Assembly (NCBI RefSeq): GCF_918698115.1
Contig: NZ_CAKKLV010000006.1
Coordinates: forward strand, 1 to 64,000
Reading direction: 5' to 3'
DNA: 64,000 bases
Origin: Peribacillus sp. Bi96
Lineage (GTDB): Bacteria > Bacillota > Bacilli > Bacillales > DSM-1321
In this document: piece after piece, positions 46,140 to 57,601 of the stretch
How the letters are laid out: every line of letters begins with the position of its first letter
Position numbering within the stretch: the stretch's first letter is position 1
The notes under the pieces: model-generated
The model's database searches: none
Told to the model about the DNA's origin: nothing
The model's input: the letters and a program-made list of their open reading frames with translations, nothing else
Translations under genes and position numbers: made by a program

Positions 46140-47117
46140 TTAAAACTTCAAGACTTTAGTCGCCGTTTCAATAATGTCTTTATAATTAGGTAACCATACT
46201 GTTTCAGCTTGTGAAAACGCGAATACCGTATCAGCAGCCGCCACTCGCAGCACTGGTGCATCCAAGCTCAAAATGGCACGTTCGTTAATTTCCGCTACAA
46301 CATTCGCTGCAATACCAGCTTGCTTTTGTGCTTCTTGAACTACGATAGCGCGTCCAGTTTTCTCTACAGAAGCAATGATTGTATCAATATCCAATGGAGA
46401 TACAGTCCGTAAGTCGACCACTTCGACGGAATGACCTTCCTTAGCCAATTCCTCAGCTGCCTTAATGGATTCCTGTACCATCGCACCATAAGTAATAATG
46501 GATAAATCCGTTCCTTCTCTTTTTACATCCGCTTTACCTAATGGAATTGTATATTCTTCTTCAGGAACTTCCTGACGGAAAGAGCGATACAATTTCATGT
46601 GCTCAAGGAAAATGACAGGGTCATTATCACGAATCGCTGAAATCAATAAACCTTTTGCATCATAAGGAGTGGAAGGGATAACAACTTTTAACCCTGGTTG
46701 CTGTGCCATTAAACCTTCTAAGCTATCAGCATGCATTTCCGGAGTATGAACTCCACCGCCAAAAGGTGAGCGAATTGTAACCGGCGCACTGTAACGTCCG
46801 CCTGAACGGTAGCGCATACGAGCAAGCTGACCGCTTACGGAATCCATTACTTCATATATAAATCCGAAGAATTGAATTTCAGGAACAGGACGGAAACCTT
46901 GTAAAGAAAGACCGACCGCTAATCCACCGATTCCAGATTCAGCAAGAGGTGTATCGAATACACGATCTTCGCCGAATTCTTTTTGAAGATTTTCCGTTGC
47001 ACGGAAAACTCCTCCATTAAGACCAACATCTTCCCCAAAAACGAGTACATTCTCGTCATTTTTAAGTTCTGTACGTAATGCTTCTGTAATTGCTTGAATC
47101 ATCGTCAATTGAGCCAT
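46140..47117 (-). CDS. pdhB: Pyruvate dehydrogenase E1 beta subunit
   Basis: A 325-residue E1 beta that forms the thiamine-diphosphate site with PdhA. Typical text is [20 protein letters not shown] with the ThDP-activating Glu, [16 protein letters not shown], and [18 protein letters not shown]-terminal transketolase-like domain from about 195. Starts 3 bp after pdhA. Confidence 0.98.
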   Translation of the reverse strand: MAQLTMIQAITEALRTELKNDENVLVFGEDVGLNGGVFRATENLQKEFGEDRVFDTPLAESGIGGLAVGLSLQGFRPVPEIQFFGFIYEVMDSVSGQLARMRYRSGGRYSAPVTIRSPFGGGVHTPEMHADSLEGLMAQQPGLKVVIPSTPYDAKGLLISAIRDNDPVIFLEHMKLYRSFRQEVPEEEYTIPLGKADVKREGTDLSIITYGAMVQESIKAAEELAKEGHSVEVVDLRTVSPLDIDTIIASVEKTGRAIVVQEAQKQAGIAANVVAEINERAILSLDAPVLRVAAADTVFAFSQAETVWLPNYKDIIETATKVLKF

Positions 47118-47120
47118 GGC

Positions 47121-48840
<1,720 letters not shown>

Positions 48841-48869
48841 ATGGGCTGTGAGTGAGGATCACAGCCCAT
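48841..48869. terminator. Terminator-like hairpin of ykyA
   Basis: ATGGGCTGTGA pairs perfectly with TCACAGCCCAT around a 7-nt loop, just after the ykyA stop. Confidence 0.8.
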
Positions 48870-48878
48870 CATTAGTTA

Positions 48879-49541
48879 TTATTTCGTTGAATCAGCCATT
48901 TCTATGCCAGAACTATCATAAAAACGTTCCTTTTTTTGATTGGCTTTTTCCGTTAATGAATTAAATTGGTCATTCGCTTTCAAAACTTTTGTATAAGAGT
49001 TATTAATTTTCTCGATTTGACCTTGTAATTCATCCATTTTCAAATCCTCTTTTTTAAACAGTTCATATAATTCACGATCATAGGCCAGACTTTGTTGATA
49101 GGCATCGTATAAGTCGTCGTACGTGCTGTACCGTTCACTCATGACTTTTTTCATTTCAGTCGCTTCTTTTTTTATCTCTTCATCCTCTATTTTTCCAATT
49201 TGTCCATCTATCTTATTGAACTGTTCTTTTGACGATTGCATACTACTTTGTTCCTTTTCAATTATTTCCTCGCGTTCGTCGATATTCTTGGTCGCTTCAT
49301 CTGAAAGCTCGATGATTTGTTGGTATTCATCCATTCCAAGTTTAATGATTTTCTCATACTGTTCTTTTTCCTTTTTCTCCAATTCATTGAGTGGCACTTG
49401 ATGCTCGTTGAAGTCACCTTCCTTTTCTGCCGTTTTCTCTAAGATCTTGTGGATTTTCTCTTCAGGTGAACCATTAAAACAACCGGTTATGACCGCTAAA
49501 GAAAGAAGTAAAATAACATATGGACCAAAACGCTTCAACAT
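48879..49541 (-). CDS. ykyA: YkyA cell-wall-binding lipoprotein
   Basis: A 220-residue lipoprotein with signal MLKRFGPYVILLLSLAVITGC (lipobox ITGC, Cys21). The rest is long, Glu/Lys-rich and helical, clearly coiled coil, which is the YkyA/PspA-like cell wall binding family. ATG 49541 has GAAGGAGAG upstream; the longer frame to 49589 is untranslated. It is upstream of pdhA on the same strand as in B. subtilis. Surface-exposed; exact role unknown. Confidence 0.92.
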   Translation of the reverse strand: MLKRFGPYVILLLSLAVITGCFNGSPEEKIHKILEKTAEKEGDFNEHQVPLNELEKKEKEQYEKIIKLGMDEYQQIIELSDEATKNIDEREEIIEKEQSSMQSSKEQFNKIDGQIGKIEDEEIKKEATEMKKVMSERYSTYDDLYDAYQQSLAYDRELYELFKKEDLKMDELQGQIEKINNSYTKVLKANDQFNSLTEKANQKKERFYDSSGIEMADSTK

Positions 49542-49757
49542 AGACTGCTCTCTCCTTCTGATCGTTCTTCTAAGATTTATATTTCTCAAAATTTCTGTTT
49601 AAGCTGCAGACACTCGTACTAAAACATATTCCGAACAGGAATTTTTCATTACTGGGCGTAAGCCTACACCCTTTATATCATACTGCATAGGCTGTAGGGA
49701 CCGTTTCAAATCAGAGTGGTCAACAAATTTTCAATACAAAAACGGAGGTATGAAATT

Positions 49758-49919
49758 ATGTATGGAGGTTACACCCAGGATTGTTGTTATCCGGTTTCCG
49801 TTGCACCCAGCTATGGTTATGGTGAACAAGGTGGTGGAGGCTGTGGCTTTGGTAGCGGCTTCGCCATAATCATTGTCCTTTTCATTCTGCTCATCATTGT
49901 CGGAGCTTGCTTATGCTAA
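49758..49919 (+). CDS. YjcZ family small sporulation-type membrane peptide
   Basis: A 53-residue peptide: Tyr/Cys/Gly-rich N-terminal part ([16 protein letters not shown], then [11 protein letters not shown]) and one C-terminal membrane helix [19 protein letters not shown]. This layout is that of YjcZ and YtrH-like short sporulation proteins in Bacillus. ATG 49758 has GGAGGT upstream and the longer frame to 49716 lacks one. Monocistronic. Coat or spore membrane role is inferred from the family. Confidence 0.88.
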   Translation: MYGGYTQDCCYPVSVAPSYGYGEQGGGGCGFGSGFAIIIVLFILLIIVGACLC

Positions 49920-50158
49920 ACAGGTAATTTTTATTACCTATACCCGAATATGATATCTATTTACCCTGATTCACAAAAAATGATGTATTTTTTTATAAAG
50001 TACAACAAGATAATAAAATAATGGCTGGGATAGGGAATGATCAACTGATTCCATCCCTATCCCATTCTGATTAATTAGACCAGTCCATTAACTTTCATCA
50101 TATTTTTTGTTAAAATAACCCTATACATATAATAATAATTTTTATGGGGTGAAAAATT

Positions 50159-50713
50159 ATGCTTACTATGGATGATTTTGTTAAGGAAGACGATCCTATT
50201 TTAAGGAAAGTCGCGTTGGAAGTCCCACTTCCGGCATCAGATGAAGATAAGCGAATTTTAGCCAGCTTGATGGAATATGTCCAAAACAGCCAATTGCATG
50301 ATATTGCTGCCATATACGGGTTAAGAGCAGGAATTGGCTTGGCTGCACCACAAGTTAATGTGTCAAAAAGGATGATTGCGGTTCATTTGAAAGAAAAAGA
50401 TGATCAACTGTATAGCTATGCTCTTTTTAATCCTAAACTCATCAGTCATTCAGTGGAAAAAGCATACTTAACAACCGGAGAAGGTTGTCTTTCCGTTAAT
50501 CGGCCCGTTTCTGGCTATGTGCCACGTTATGCTCGAATAACGGTAGTGGGAACGGACCTGGAAGGAAAGTCGGTTCAACTCCGCCTCAAAGGCACCGCAG
50601 CCATTTGTTTTCAACATGAAATCGATCATCTTAATGGAATCATGTTTTATGATCATATCAATCAAGATGACCCCTATACCGTTCCGGAAAATTCCATCGC
50701 GGTAGTAAGGTGA
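50159..50713 (+). CDS. def: Peptide deformylase
   Basis: Metal enzyme that removes the N-formyl group of new proteins. The 184-residue protein has all three motifs: GIGLAAPQ, EGCLSV (metal Cys) and QHEIDHLNG (metal His pair and catalytic Glu). It is the larger, Gram-positive type with the insert after motif I, equivalent to YkrB/DefB. Start ATG has GGGGTG. Convergent with ykrA through a shared terminator. Confidence 0.97.
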   Translation: MLTMDDFVKEDDPILRKVALEVPLPASDEDKRILASLMEYVQNSQLHDIAAIYGLRAGIGLAAPQVNVSKRMIAVHLKEKDDQLYSYALFNPKLISHSVEKAYLTTGEGCLSVNRPVSGYVPRYARITVVGTDLEGKSVQLRLKGTAAICFQHEIDHLNGIMFYDHINQDDPYTVPENSIAVVR

Positions 50714-50725
50714 GCGTAATAATCT

Positions 50726-50760
50726 AAAAACTCCCGTCTATTGTTTGACGGGAGTTTTTA
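50726..50760. terminator. Bidirectional terminator def / ykrA
   Basis: AAAAACTCCCGTC pairs with GACGGGAGTTTTT around TATTGTTT. Confidence 0.95.
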
Positions 50761-50763
50761 TTT

Positions 50764-51531
50764 TTAAATCAGTTCAAGTTCCTTCAATCCAAAAAGGATG
50801 CCATCGTCATCGACATCTTTCGTAACAAAGTCTGCCTCTTGCTTCAATAGTTGACCGGCATTCCCCATTGCCACGCCGTATCCCGCTACTTTTAACATTT
50901 CAATATCATTCAACCCATCTCCGAAGGCGTAAACGTCCTCGAGAGCGAACCCAACTTTCTCCATTAATATTTTAATGCCTTCTGCTTTTGAACCTCCGAA
51001 TGGAAGTACATCCGTAGAGTACGTATGCCATCTAATAAAATGAAAGTCATCATAGTTCCCAACAAAATTCCCTTCTTCATCTTCCGAGCAGAATAATAAG
51101 GCTTGGTATATATCATGGTCCTCATAAAAATCAGCCATTTGTTCTGGGTGGGGGAACTTCAGACTGCTTAATGCATCTTCGATTCGATTATGATGGGGCA
51201 CACTGGATTTCATTGTCTCCTCATTCATGAAAACGATCGGTATTTGATTATTTTCAGCATGTTCATGAAGACGTTTTATCTCAAGTTTGTTCAAAGGATT
51301 TTTGTAAACGACTTTTCCTTCAAAAACAACATATTGTCCGTTGAAACTTACGAATGTATCTATGCCAAGCTCGGCCCTCAAAGACTCGAACATGAACGGA
51401 GCCCTTCCAGTGGCAATCGCTACAAAAACCCCGTTATCCTGTAGCTGCTTAACTGCTTTTTTCGTTGAGGCAGGTAACTTTTTTTCATGATCAAGCAATG
51501 TTCCGTCAATATCAAAAAATACGATTTTCAC
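50764..51531 (-). CDS. ykrA: Cof-type HAD phosphatase YkrA
   Basis: A 255-residue HAD superfamily IIB phosphatase. Motif I is FFDIDGTLLD, motif II ATGR, motif III Lys in GGSKAEGIK, motif IV FGDGLNDIEML; the C2B cap lies between about 80 and 185. Acts on phosphorylated metabolites of unknown identity. The upstream - strand leader carries a small ORF with a strong ribosome site (51672-51698). Confidence 0.93.
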   Translation of the reverse strand: MKIVFFDIDGTLLDHEKKLPASTKKAVKQLQDNGVFVAIATGRAPFMFESLRAELGIDTFVSFNGQYVVFEGKVVYKNPLNKLEIKRLHEHAENNQIPIVFMNEETMKSSVPHHNRIEDALSSLKFPHPEQMADFYEDHDIYQALLFCSEDEEGNFVGNYDDFHFIRWHTYSTDVLPFGGSKAEGIKILMEKVGFALEDVYAFGDGLNDIEMLKVAGYGVAMGNAGQLLKQEADFVTKDVDDDGILFGLKELELI

Positions 51532-51845
51532 TAACGATTCACTTCCAATTCATTCATTTTTTCCTTTTTAATATGTACTCATTTAATAATTGTCATCAAG
51601 ATAAGTCAAGTAACTCCACCGAATTCCACTCGAAGTTTAGTTTTTTATTCACGAATGAGCATATACTACTCTTATATAGTAGTAACCCTTGACTTCATTT
51701 AATGCCTCCCCCTCCTTCTCGCCTCTAAAATCACATTACCAGTAATAATGAGCCTTTTTTTTCAAAAATGGACCAAGTACTTGTAAAGACATATTTACAT
51801 TATTGAATAATCCTATACAATAATAACTAAGGGAGCGTGATCGCC
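51532..51845. other. Intergenic ykrA / micro-ORF
   Basis: AT-rich, no annotated-size gene. On the - strand GGAGGGGGAGG precedes an 8-codon frame (51672-51698), which could be a leader peptide of ykrA. The + strand promoter of the micro-ORF should be near 51800 (TATACAATAATAA at 51814). Confidence 0.5.
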
Positions 51846-51917
51846 ATGTTAAAAAAGCTTCGTAAAAAGCTTGTTAAACAATGGAAAGATCTTTTAAGAA
51901 AAAAATCTATCGCATGA
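51846..51917 (+). CDS. Candidate cationic micro-protein (23 aa)
   Basis: A 23-codon ORF with 11 Lys/Arg, starting MLKKLRKKLVKQWKDLLRKK and ending SIA. It would form a strongly amphipathic helix: hydrophobic L, V and W on one face, Lys/Arg on the other. AAGGGAG lies 12 nt ahead of the ATG. Nothing of this kind is known to me at this locus. It could be a membrane-active peptide, a small regulator, or a chance frame; coding is unproven. Confidence 0.45.
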   Translation: MLKKLRKKLVKQWKDLLRKKSIA

Positions 51918-52419
51918 TTTGCCATTCATATCCTGCCATGGCCGTCATCCGTATGCGAGTTTTTTTCGGACAGCCCTTCAAAAACTTGCGGAGGGCTTCT
52001 TCCTTGTTGTAAAGTTCTTGCTAAGCATTCTTTCTACCTTGGCTTTGTAAATGGCTAAGTGAATACATATTTCTATTTAGAATATGAGCCGTTGTCATTC
52101 CATGAAACGCTGTACCCAGTGGTACTATATTAATTATGAAAGAAATCGTTTGCGAAAAAAATGATTTTGTTTAATTAAGGTAAAGTGAGATAAACTGATT
52201 TTCGAACGAAAACGAGTAATTAGAAACTTTCTTTGTCGATTTAAGTTTTACACATAGTAAAAACGGATAGGATAGAGGATAGAGGAAGCTGCAATTGGAT
52301 TGATACCCGAAATTGCCATCTATTTTTTATATACTTAAGACATTGGTATATTGAGTTCATCAAAACCCCTTCCGTTTTTATGGCGGAGCTGGGTTTATTT
52401 TTACATGATGTTGAAAAAC
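51918..52419. other. Intergenic before rpoY
   Basis: About 500 bp without a gene. Features are a weak hairpin-like sequence AAACCCC..GGGTTT at 52367-52398 and AT-rich DNA. Confidence 0.5.
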
Positions 52420-52448
52420 ATGAAAAAATTGTTGTTTTTATATATAAT
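52420..52448 (+). promoter_or_regulatory. Sigma-A promoter of rpoY-rnjA
   Basis: ATGAAA (52420-52425), 17-bp spacer, perfect TATAAT (52443-52448); start near 52455, giving a short leader of about 30 nt. Confidence 0.65.
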
Positions 52449-52484
52449 GAAAAAAGCAATGCAAACAAGTGAGGAGAGATTAAA

Positions 52485-52694
52485 ATGGTTTTTAAGGTAT
52501 ACTATCAAGTAACCATAGCAGAGGTTCCCATCAGGGAGAATACTAAAACAATGTTCGTCGAAGGTGAATCCGTTCGTGACGTCCGTTTAAAATTAATAAA
52601 AGAACCTTATAATGTCGAAATTGTACTACCTGTAACAGGAGCATATTTAGAATATGAAAAACAAAATGAAGATTACAAAGTATTGGAGCTATAA
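52485..52694 (+). CDS. rpoY: RNA polymerase epsilon subunit
   Basis: The small (69-residue) Firmicute RNA polymerase epsilon subunit YkzG (DUF1447). VFKVYYQVTIAEVPIREN and the C-terminal GAYLEYEKQNEDYKVLEL match. The ATG has GAGGAGAG upstream. It lies 3 bp before rnjA, the conserved pair in Bacilli; epsilon binds core enzyme near the secondary channel. Confidence 0.97.
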   Translation: MVFKVYYQVTIAEVPIRENTKTMFVEGESVRDVRLKLIKEPYNVEIVLPVTGAYLEYEKQNEDYKVLEL

Positions 52695-52697
52695 TTT

Positions 52698-54368
52698 ATG
52701 AAATTTGTAAAAAATGATCAAACAGCTGTATTCGCCCTGGGCGGTTTAGGCGAAATCGGTAAGAACACATATGCTGTTCAGTTTCAAGATGAGATCATCG
52801 TCATTGATGCTGGAATTAAATTTCCGGAAGATGAACTTCTAGGTATTGATTATGTGATTCCAGACTACAGCTATTTAGAGAAAAATGTAGATAAAATTAA
52901 AGGTGTTTTCATCACTCATGGCCATGAAGACCATATTGGCGGGATTCCTTATTTACTTAGAAAAGTGAATGTTCCAGTATACGGCGGAAAGCTAGCACTT
53001 GGATTGCTTCGTAATAAATTGGAAGAACACGGCCTTTTACGCCAGACGACGATGATTGAGATCAGTGAAGATGAAGTGATTAAGTTCCGGAAGACTTCCG
53101 TCTCTTTCTTCCGTACAACTCACAGTATTCCCGATTCATATGGAATTGTTGTAAAAACGCCACCAGGACAAATTGTTCATACTGGTGATTTTAAATTTGA
53201 TTTTACTCCAGTGGGCGAGCCAGCCAACTTGACCAAGATGGCTGAAATCGGAAAAGAAGGCGTATTGTGCTTACTCTCGGATAGCACAAATAGTGAAGTG
53301 CAGAATTTCACTATGTCAGAAAGCCGTGTCGGCGATACCATTCAAGATATTTTCCGCAAGGTGGACGGCCGGATTATTTTTGCCACATTCGCATCGAACA
53401 TCCATCGTCTGCAACAAGTGGTGGAAGCAGCCGTAGCTAATGGACGTAAAATAGCTGTTTTTGGGCGTAGCATGGATTCTGCCATATCAATTGGCCAAGA
53501 CCTTGGTTATATCACAGCGCCAAAAGATACATTCATTGATGTACAGCAATTAAATCGTATGCCTGCGAACAAAGTAACCATCCTTTGTACTGGCAGCCAA
53601 GGTGAACCAATGGCAGCTCTTTCGCGGATTGCAAATGGCACTCACCGTCAAATTCAAATCATTCCTGGTGATACAGTCGTATTTTCTTCTTCACCTATTC
53701 CTGGTAACACAATCAGTGTTTCCAGAACGATTAATCAATTGTATCGCGCTGGAGCAGACGTCATTTCAGGTCCACTGAGTGATATTCATACATCTGGGCA
53801 TGGCGGTCAGCAAGAACAAAAACTAATGCTTCGTTTGATCAAGCCAAAATTCTTCATGCCAATCCATGGAGAATACCGTATGCAAAAACTTCATGCCCGA
53901 CACGCAGTCGATTGCGGTGTTCCTGAGGAAAATTGCTTTATCATGGATAATGGTGAAGTACTTTCCTTAAGTGAAAACACAGCACAAATCGCTGGTAAAA
54001 TTCCTTCGGGTTCGGTTTATATCGATGGAAGCGGCATCGGGGATATCGGTAACATCGTTTTACGCGATCGTCGGATTCTTTCTGAAGAAGGCCTTGTCGT
54101 TGTCGTTGTCAGCATAAATATGAAGGAATTCAAAATTGCATCTGGTCCTGACATCATCTCACGTGGATTTGTTTATATGAGGGAATCAGGAGACCTAATT
54201 AGCGATGCTCAATCCTTGATCACAAAGCATTTGAATAAAGTGATGGATCGCAAAACTACACAATGGTCTGAAATTAAAAATGAAATTACAGATACTTTGT
54301 CTCCATTCTTATATGAAAAAACTAAACGCCGTCCAATGATCCTACCGATCATCATGGAAGTTCAATAA
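52698..54368 (+). CDS. rnjA: Ribonuclease J1
   Basis: Metallo-beta-lactamase/beta-CASP ribonuclease with 5'-3' exo and endo activity, central to mRNA decay and rRNA maturation. The 556-residue protein has the zinc motif [10 protein letters not shown] (74-83), [15 protein letters not shown], and the beta-CASP region with [10 protein letters not shown] and [10 protein letters not shown]-terminal domain follows from about 450. Read-through from rpoY by one transcript; strong terminator after the stop. Confidence 0.98.
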   Translation: MKFVKNDQTAVFALGGLGEIGKNTYAVQFQDEIIVIDAGIKFPEDELLGIDYVIPDYSYLEKNVDKIKGVFITHGHEDHIGGIPYLLRKVNVPVYGGKLALGLLRNKLEEHGLLRQTTMIEISEDEVIKFRKTSVSFFRTTHSIPDSYGIVVKTPPGQIVHTGDFKFDFTPVGEPANLTKMAEIGKEGVLCLLSDSTNSEVQNFTMSESRVGDTIQDIFRKVDGRIIFATFASNIHRLQQVVEAAVANGRKIAVFGRSMDSAISIGQDLGYITAPKDTFIDVQQLNRMPANKVTILCTGSQGEPMAALSRIANGTHRQIQIIPGDTVVFSSSPIPGNTISVSRTINQLYRAGADVISGPLSDIHTSGHGGQQEQKLMLRLIKPKFFMPIHGEYRMQKLHARHAVDCGVPEENCFIMDNGEVLSLSENTAQIAGKIPSGSVYIDGSGIGDIGNIVLRDRRILSEEGLVVVVVSINMKEFKIASGPDIISRGFVYMRESGDLISDAQSLITKHLNKVMDRKTTQWSEIKNEITDTLSPFLYEKTKRRPMILPIIMEVQ

Positions 54369-54370
54369 AA

Positions 54371-54408
54371 AAAAAGGTTTCGGAATGATCTCATTCCGAA
54401 ACCTTTTT
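54371..54408. terminator. Terminator of rpoY-rnjA
   Basis: GGTTTCGGAATGA pairs with TCATTCCGAAACC around TC, with an A-run before and T-run after. Confidence 0.95.
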
Positions 54409-54572
54409 GATTTTATATTGGATTTGAACCAGTTATAGAGAATAGCCTGCATCGACAATTTTTCAAGTCCCAATAAACTAATCCAACGCATACCATGCTT
54501 TTCTTTTGCATCTGCGAATACACGATTGAAACGCTCATTATTTTTCACGAACGTACTAAATGAATAAACCAT
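54405..54572 (-). pseudogene. IS1182-type transposase C-terminal remnant
   Basis: On the - strand a fragment reads STFVKNNERFNRVFADAKEK then HGMRWISLLGLEKLSMQAIL. RVFADAKEKHGMRW and the KLSMQA segment are characteristic of the C-terminus of IS1182-family transposases. The rest of the gene (about 400 codons) is missing, and the end runs into the rnjA terminator. It abuts repeat copy B directly. A dead insertion-sequence relic. Confidence 0.75.
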
Positions 54573-54760
54573 TGATTGGAACGGAGGGTACACGAGACTC
54601 CTGCGGGAATTCGCGTCCAAGGGAGACACCTCAGGAGCAAAGGCGCCGAGGGCGGACCGCCCGTGGAAAGCGAGTGCCTGAAGGGGAAATCAACGTTTAA
54701 GTCATACAACCTAAAAAAAACTGTAGACAAACTCAATTATTATCGAGCTTGTCTACAGAC
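54572..54760 (+). repeat. Dispersed repeat, copy B
   Basis: About 190 bp matching copy A (29890-30068) in inverse orientation. It starts TTGATTGGAACGGAGGGTA, shares CGAGACTCCTGCGGG and GGAAAGCGAGTGCCTGA, and ends with the hairpin CTGTAGACAAACTC..GAGCTTGTCTACAG (54721-54758). The hairpin could act as a terminator. Short frames across it (for example 54576-54782) are not genes. Confidence 0.85.
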
Positions 54761-54839
54761 TATAAGCCCAGCCATCATATAGCTGGACTTTTTATTTTCC
54801 TTTAAAGTGAGCGCTGCTCGATTTTAGCAGGACACTTAC

Positions 54840-55499
54840 TTATCCTACAATCTTTTTTTCGAAACGATTGATGTCGGAATCTGCTCCAATGACGATTAAA
54901 ATATCGCCTTTATGAATTAAATCGTTTGCCTGAGGAGAAACATTGATTTCATTCCCTCTTTTAATCGCGACGATATTCAGCCCGTAGTGGGCGCGGATAT
55001 CCAGATCAAATATAGAATTGCCATTCATCTTTTGGCTTGCGACAATTTCAACGATGGAATGTTCATCAGAAAGCTCCAAATAATCAAGAATATTGTTGGA
55101 GCCCATTTTATGCGCAATCCTTCTCCCCATGTCTCTTTCGGGATGCACGACAAAATCAGCTCCGATTTTACGAAGCACCTTCTCATGATAATCATTCTGC
55201 GCTTTTACCGTAACATTTCCGACACCCAATTCTTTAAGTATAAGCGTTGTCAAAATACTCGCCTGAATATTCTCACCGATTGCAACAATGACGTGATCGA
55301 AATTACGAATTCCTATGTTTCTCAGCACATTTTCATCAGTGGTATCCCCTACTACGGTATGTGAAGCAATTCTGGCGAATTCATTGACACGATCTTCATC
55401 TGCATCGATAGCCAGAACTCCTAATCCTTCTTCAGCTAACGTTCTGACTATACTGCCGCCAAAACGGCCGAGTCCAATCACTGCAAATTCTTTTTTCAC
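54840..55499 (-). CDS. ktrC: Potassium uptake regulatory subunit KtrC
   Basis: Cytoplasmic RCK gating ring of a Ktr potassium channel. The 219-residue protein has an N-terminal NAD/ATP-binding Rossmann fold (GLGRFGGS at residues 9-16, then IDADEDRVNEFA) and a C-terminal RCK_C domain (about 135-219). KtrC binds c-di-AMP in B. subtilis. The GTG start has GGAGGGC upstream. The partner channel KtrD is not in the window. Not in an operon with its neighbours. Confidence 0.93.
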   Translation of the reverse strand: MKKEFAVIGLGRFGGSIVRTLAEEGLGVLAIDADEDRVNEFARIASHTVVGDTTDENVLRNIGIRNFDHVIVAIGENIQASILTTLILKELGVGNVTVKAQNDYHEKVLRKIGADFVVHPERDMGRRIAHKMGSNNILDYLELSDEHSIVEIVASQKMNGNSIFDLDIRAHYGLNIVAIKRGNEINVSPQANDLIHKGDILIVIGADSDINRFEKKIVG

Positions 55500-55566
55500 A
55501 ACAAGCCCTCCAACATCATTCGTTCTTTCCTTTTAGCATTATTCAAATTCCAGTAAGGAAAAACAT

Positions 55567-56697
55567 TTAAGCTTCGTTTCCTTTAAACGTTATATAGTTA
55601 GTTAAATGATTAATCGCAAGTTCAATGGCATCTTCATCCGGACATAACTTAGCATGGTGCAAACCATATTCTGATGAAACACCTAGCCAAAACATGAAAC
55701 CCGGAATCTCCTTTAACATATATCCAAAATCTTCACCTGTCATCGCTTCAGTGCAGCGATGCAGATGAACGGAAGATGACTTCTCCGTAAACTCCATGAA
55801 TTCCTGGGTCAACCGTTCTTCATTATACACCTGGTGGTACATCGCACCATAGTCGATTTCTGCCAGGCATTCATAGCCAACTTGTATGCCGTCGACAAGC
55901 GCTTTTATTCTCGACTTGACCTTTACCATCGATTCTGGATTAAGCGTGCGTACTGTGCCCTCTAACCTCGCTGTCTCGGCAATAATATTTTGAACGGTTC
56001 CTCCAGTAATCTTCCCAACTGTAATGACAGCTGAATCAAGTGGATTGACATTCCGGGAAACGATGGTTTGGAGCTGCCCGACAAGCGAACAGGCAGCAAT
56101 GACCATATCCTTTGTTTCATGTGGGTAAGCTGCATGCCCCCCTTTACCTTTCAAATCGATGAATAATTCAGATGTATTGGCAAATAAAAGCCCTTCTTTA
56201 ACGGCGATCGTTCCAACTGGATACTCTGGAGCAATATGCAAGGCGAGAATCATATCCGGTTTCCATTTTTTCATGGTATCCGATTTCAGCATCGGTTCAG
56301 CTCCGCCAGGTCCTTCTTCGGCCGGCTGGAAAATGAATAATAAGTCATCATCGATCGGGTTCTCGGTGAAATAGGTTAATAACCCCAGACCGATGCTCAT
56401 ATGAAAATCATGACCGCAGGCATGCATATATTCTTCATGGGTGGATGCAAAAGGCAATCCGGTTTCCTCTTTAATCGGCAGACCATCTATATCAGCTCGG
56501 TAGCCAATTGTTTTCCGCGGGTTCCTTCCCTTCACTTTCACGAATATCCCTGTTCGCCAAGTTTCTATCTCGATACGCTCCGAGGCTAAATTCGTTATGT
56601 AATTCAATAGATATTGCTGAGTCTTGAATTCCTTAAATCCTATCTCCGGAATTTGATGCAAATCACGCCGGATCTCGGCAAATGGATTTATTTTCAC
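55567..56697 (-). CDS. dapL: N-acetyldiaminopimelate deacetylase
   Basis: M20 metallopeptidase of 376 residues close to B. subtilis YkuR. It removes acetyl from N-acetyl-LL-diaminopimelate in the acetylase branch of lysine and peptidoglycan precursor synthesis. Metal residues in HACGHD (about 91-96), EEGPGG, HIAPEYP, and the C-terminal GLHHAKL. The GTG start has GGAGGGA. It lies downstream of dapH with a strong hairpin between them. Also called ykuR; other genomes use 'dapE-like'. Confidence 0.92.
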   Translation of the reverse strand: MKINPFAEIRRDLHQIPEIGFKEFKTQQYLLNYITNLASERIEIETWRTGIFVKVKGRNPRKTIGYRADIDGLPIKEETGLPFASTHEEYMHACGHDFHMSIGLGLLTYFTENPIDDDLLFIFQPAEEGPGGAEPMLKSDTMKKWKPDMILALHIAPEYPVGTIAVKEGLLFANTSELFIDLKGKGGHAAYPHETKDMVIAACSLVGQLQTIVSRNVNPLDSAVITVGKITGGTVQNIIAETARLEGTVRTLNPESMVKVKSRIKALVDGIQVGYECLAEIDYGAMYHQVYNEERLTQEFMEFTEKSSSVHLHRCTEAMTGEDFGYMLKEIPGFMFWLGVSSEYGLHHAKLCPDEDAIELAINHLTNYITFKGNEA

Positions 56698-56717
56698 ATT
56701 ATTCCCTCCCTATACAG

Positions 56718-56745
56718 AAAGCGTGGATAAGATTATCCACGCTTT
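56718..56745. other. Perfect hairpin between dapH and the deacetylase gene
   Basis: AAAGCGTGGATA pairs with TATCCACGCTTT (12 bp) around AGAT/GATT. It lies in the 68-bp spacer, with a weak U-tract. It could be a partial terminator lowering expression of the second gene. Confidence 0.6.
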
Positions 56746-56765
56746 TGACAATATTCACGTAAGAA

Positions 56766-57476
56766 TTAAAGTTGACGAAGTTCTTGCATGATCTCTGTTT
56801 TTGACTTGGTTTTTTCATCAATTTGTTTAATGACCTTTGCCGGGATACCAGCAGCCACAGAGAATGGAGGAACATCTTTTGTTACAACGGCACCGGCCGC
56901 TACAACTGAACCTTGACCGATTTTCACTCCTTCAAGTACGACCGCATTAGCTCCGATCAAAACATCGTCTTCCAAGATGACCGGTTGTGCGGAAGGAGGT
57001 TCGATAACACCTGCTAAAACTGCACCAGCACCTACGTGACAGTTTTTACCTACTGTTGCACGTCCGCCAAGTATTGCATTCATGTCAATCATTGTACCTT
57101 CACCAATGACAGAGCCAATATTGATTGATGCACCCATCATGATCACTGCGTTGTCACCAATCGATACTTGGTCACGGATTATAGCGCCAGGCTCGATACG
57201 AGCTTTGATGCCTTTTAGGTCCAATAAAGGAATGGCAGAGTTACGGCGATCGTTTTCTACTACATAATCCTCGATTTTAGTTCCCGCAGCCTTGATTGCC
57301 TCTTCGACATCAGACCATTCACCGAATACCACACCTGTATTCCCTGTAATGAAAGTTTTAGAAGCCGGACCAAAATCCATGCCTTCTAAATCACCTTTGA
57401 CATATACCTTTACTGGTGTCGATTTCTTACTATTTGAGATAAAAGCAATAATCTCGTTTGCATCCATTTTATTCAT
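56766..57476 (-). CDS. dapH: 2,3,4,5-tetrahydropyridine-2,6-dicarboxylate N-acetyltransferase
   Basis: Acetyltransferase of the diaminopimelate pathway, 236 residues (YkuQ). The N-terminal alpha/beta part is followed by a left-handed parallel beta helix with hexapeptide repeats: [35 protein letters not shown] and the [20 protein letters not shown] run. The ATG has AGGAGG ten bases upstream. Pairs with the deacetylase directly downstream. Lysine-type riboswitch not seen in front. Confidence 0.96.
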   Translation of the reverse strand: MNKMDANEIIAFISNSKKSTPVKVYVKGDLEGMDFGPASKTFITGNTGVVFGEWSDVEEAIKAAGTKIEDYVVENDRRNSAIPLLDLKGIKARIEPGAIIRDQVSIGDNAVIMMGASINIGSVIGEGTMIDMNAILGGRATVGKNCHVGAGAVLAGVIEPPSAQPVILEDDVLIGANAVVLEGVKIGQGSVVAAGAVVTKDVPPFSVAAGIPAKVIKQIDEKTKSKTEIMQELRQL

Positions 57477-57601
57477 TCCGGGTAAAACCTCCTAAATATG
57501 TATCATTACTCGTTTTAAATTTAACAGACAACTGCCTGCAAGACAAGCTGAATGTCACGACAATATATTATTCTGCCCTATTGACATTGGCTTCATCGGA
57601 C

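Noticed and set aside
56766-57601. Lysine riboswitch or T-box ahead of dapH
   Set aside because: The 125-bp spacer between ccpC and dapH is too short for an L-box and lacks T-box or L-box core motifs.
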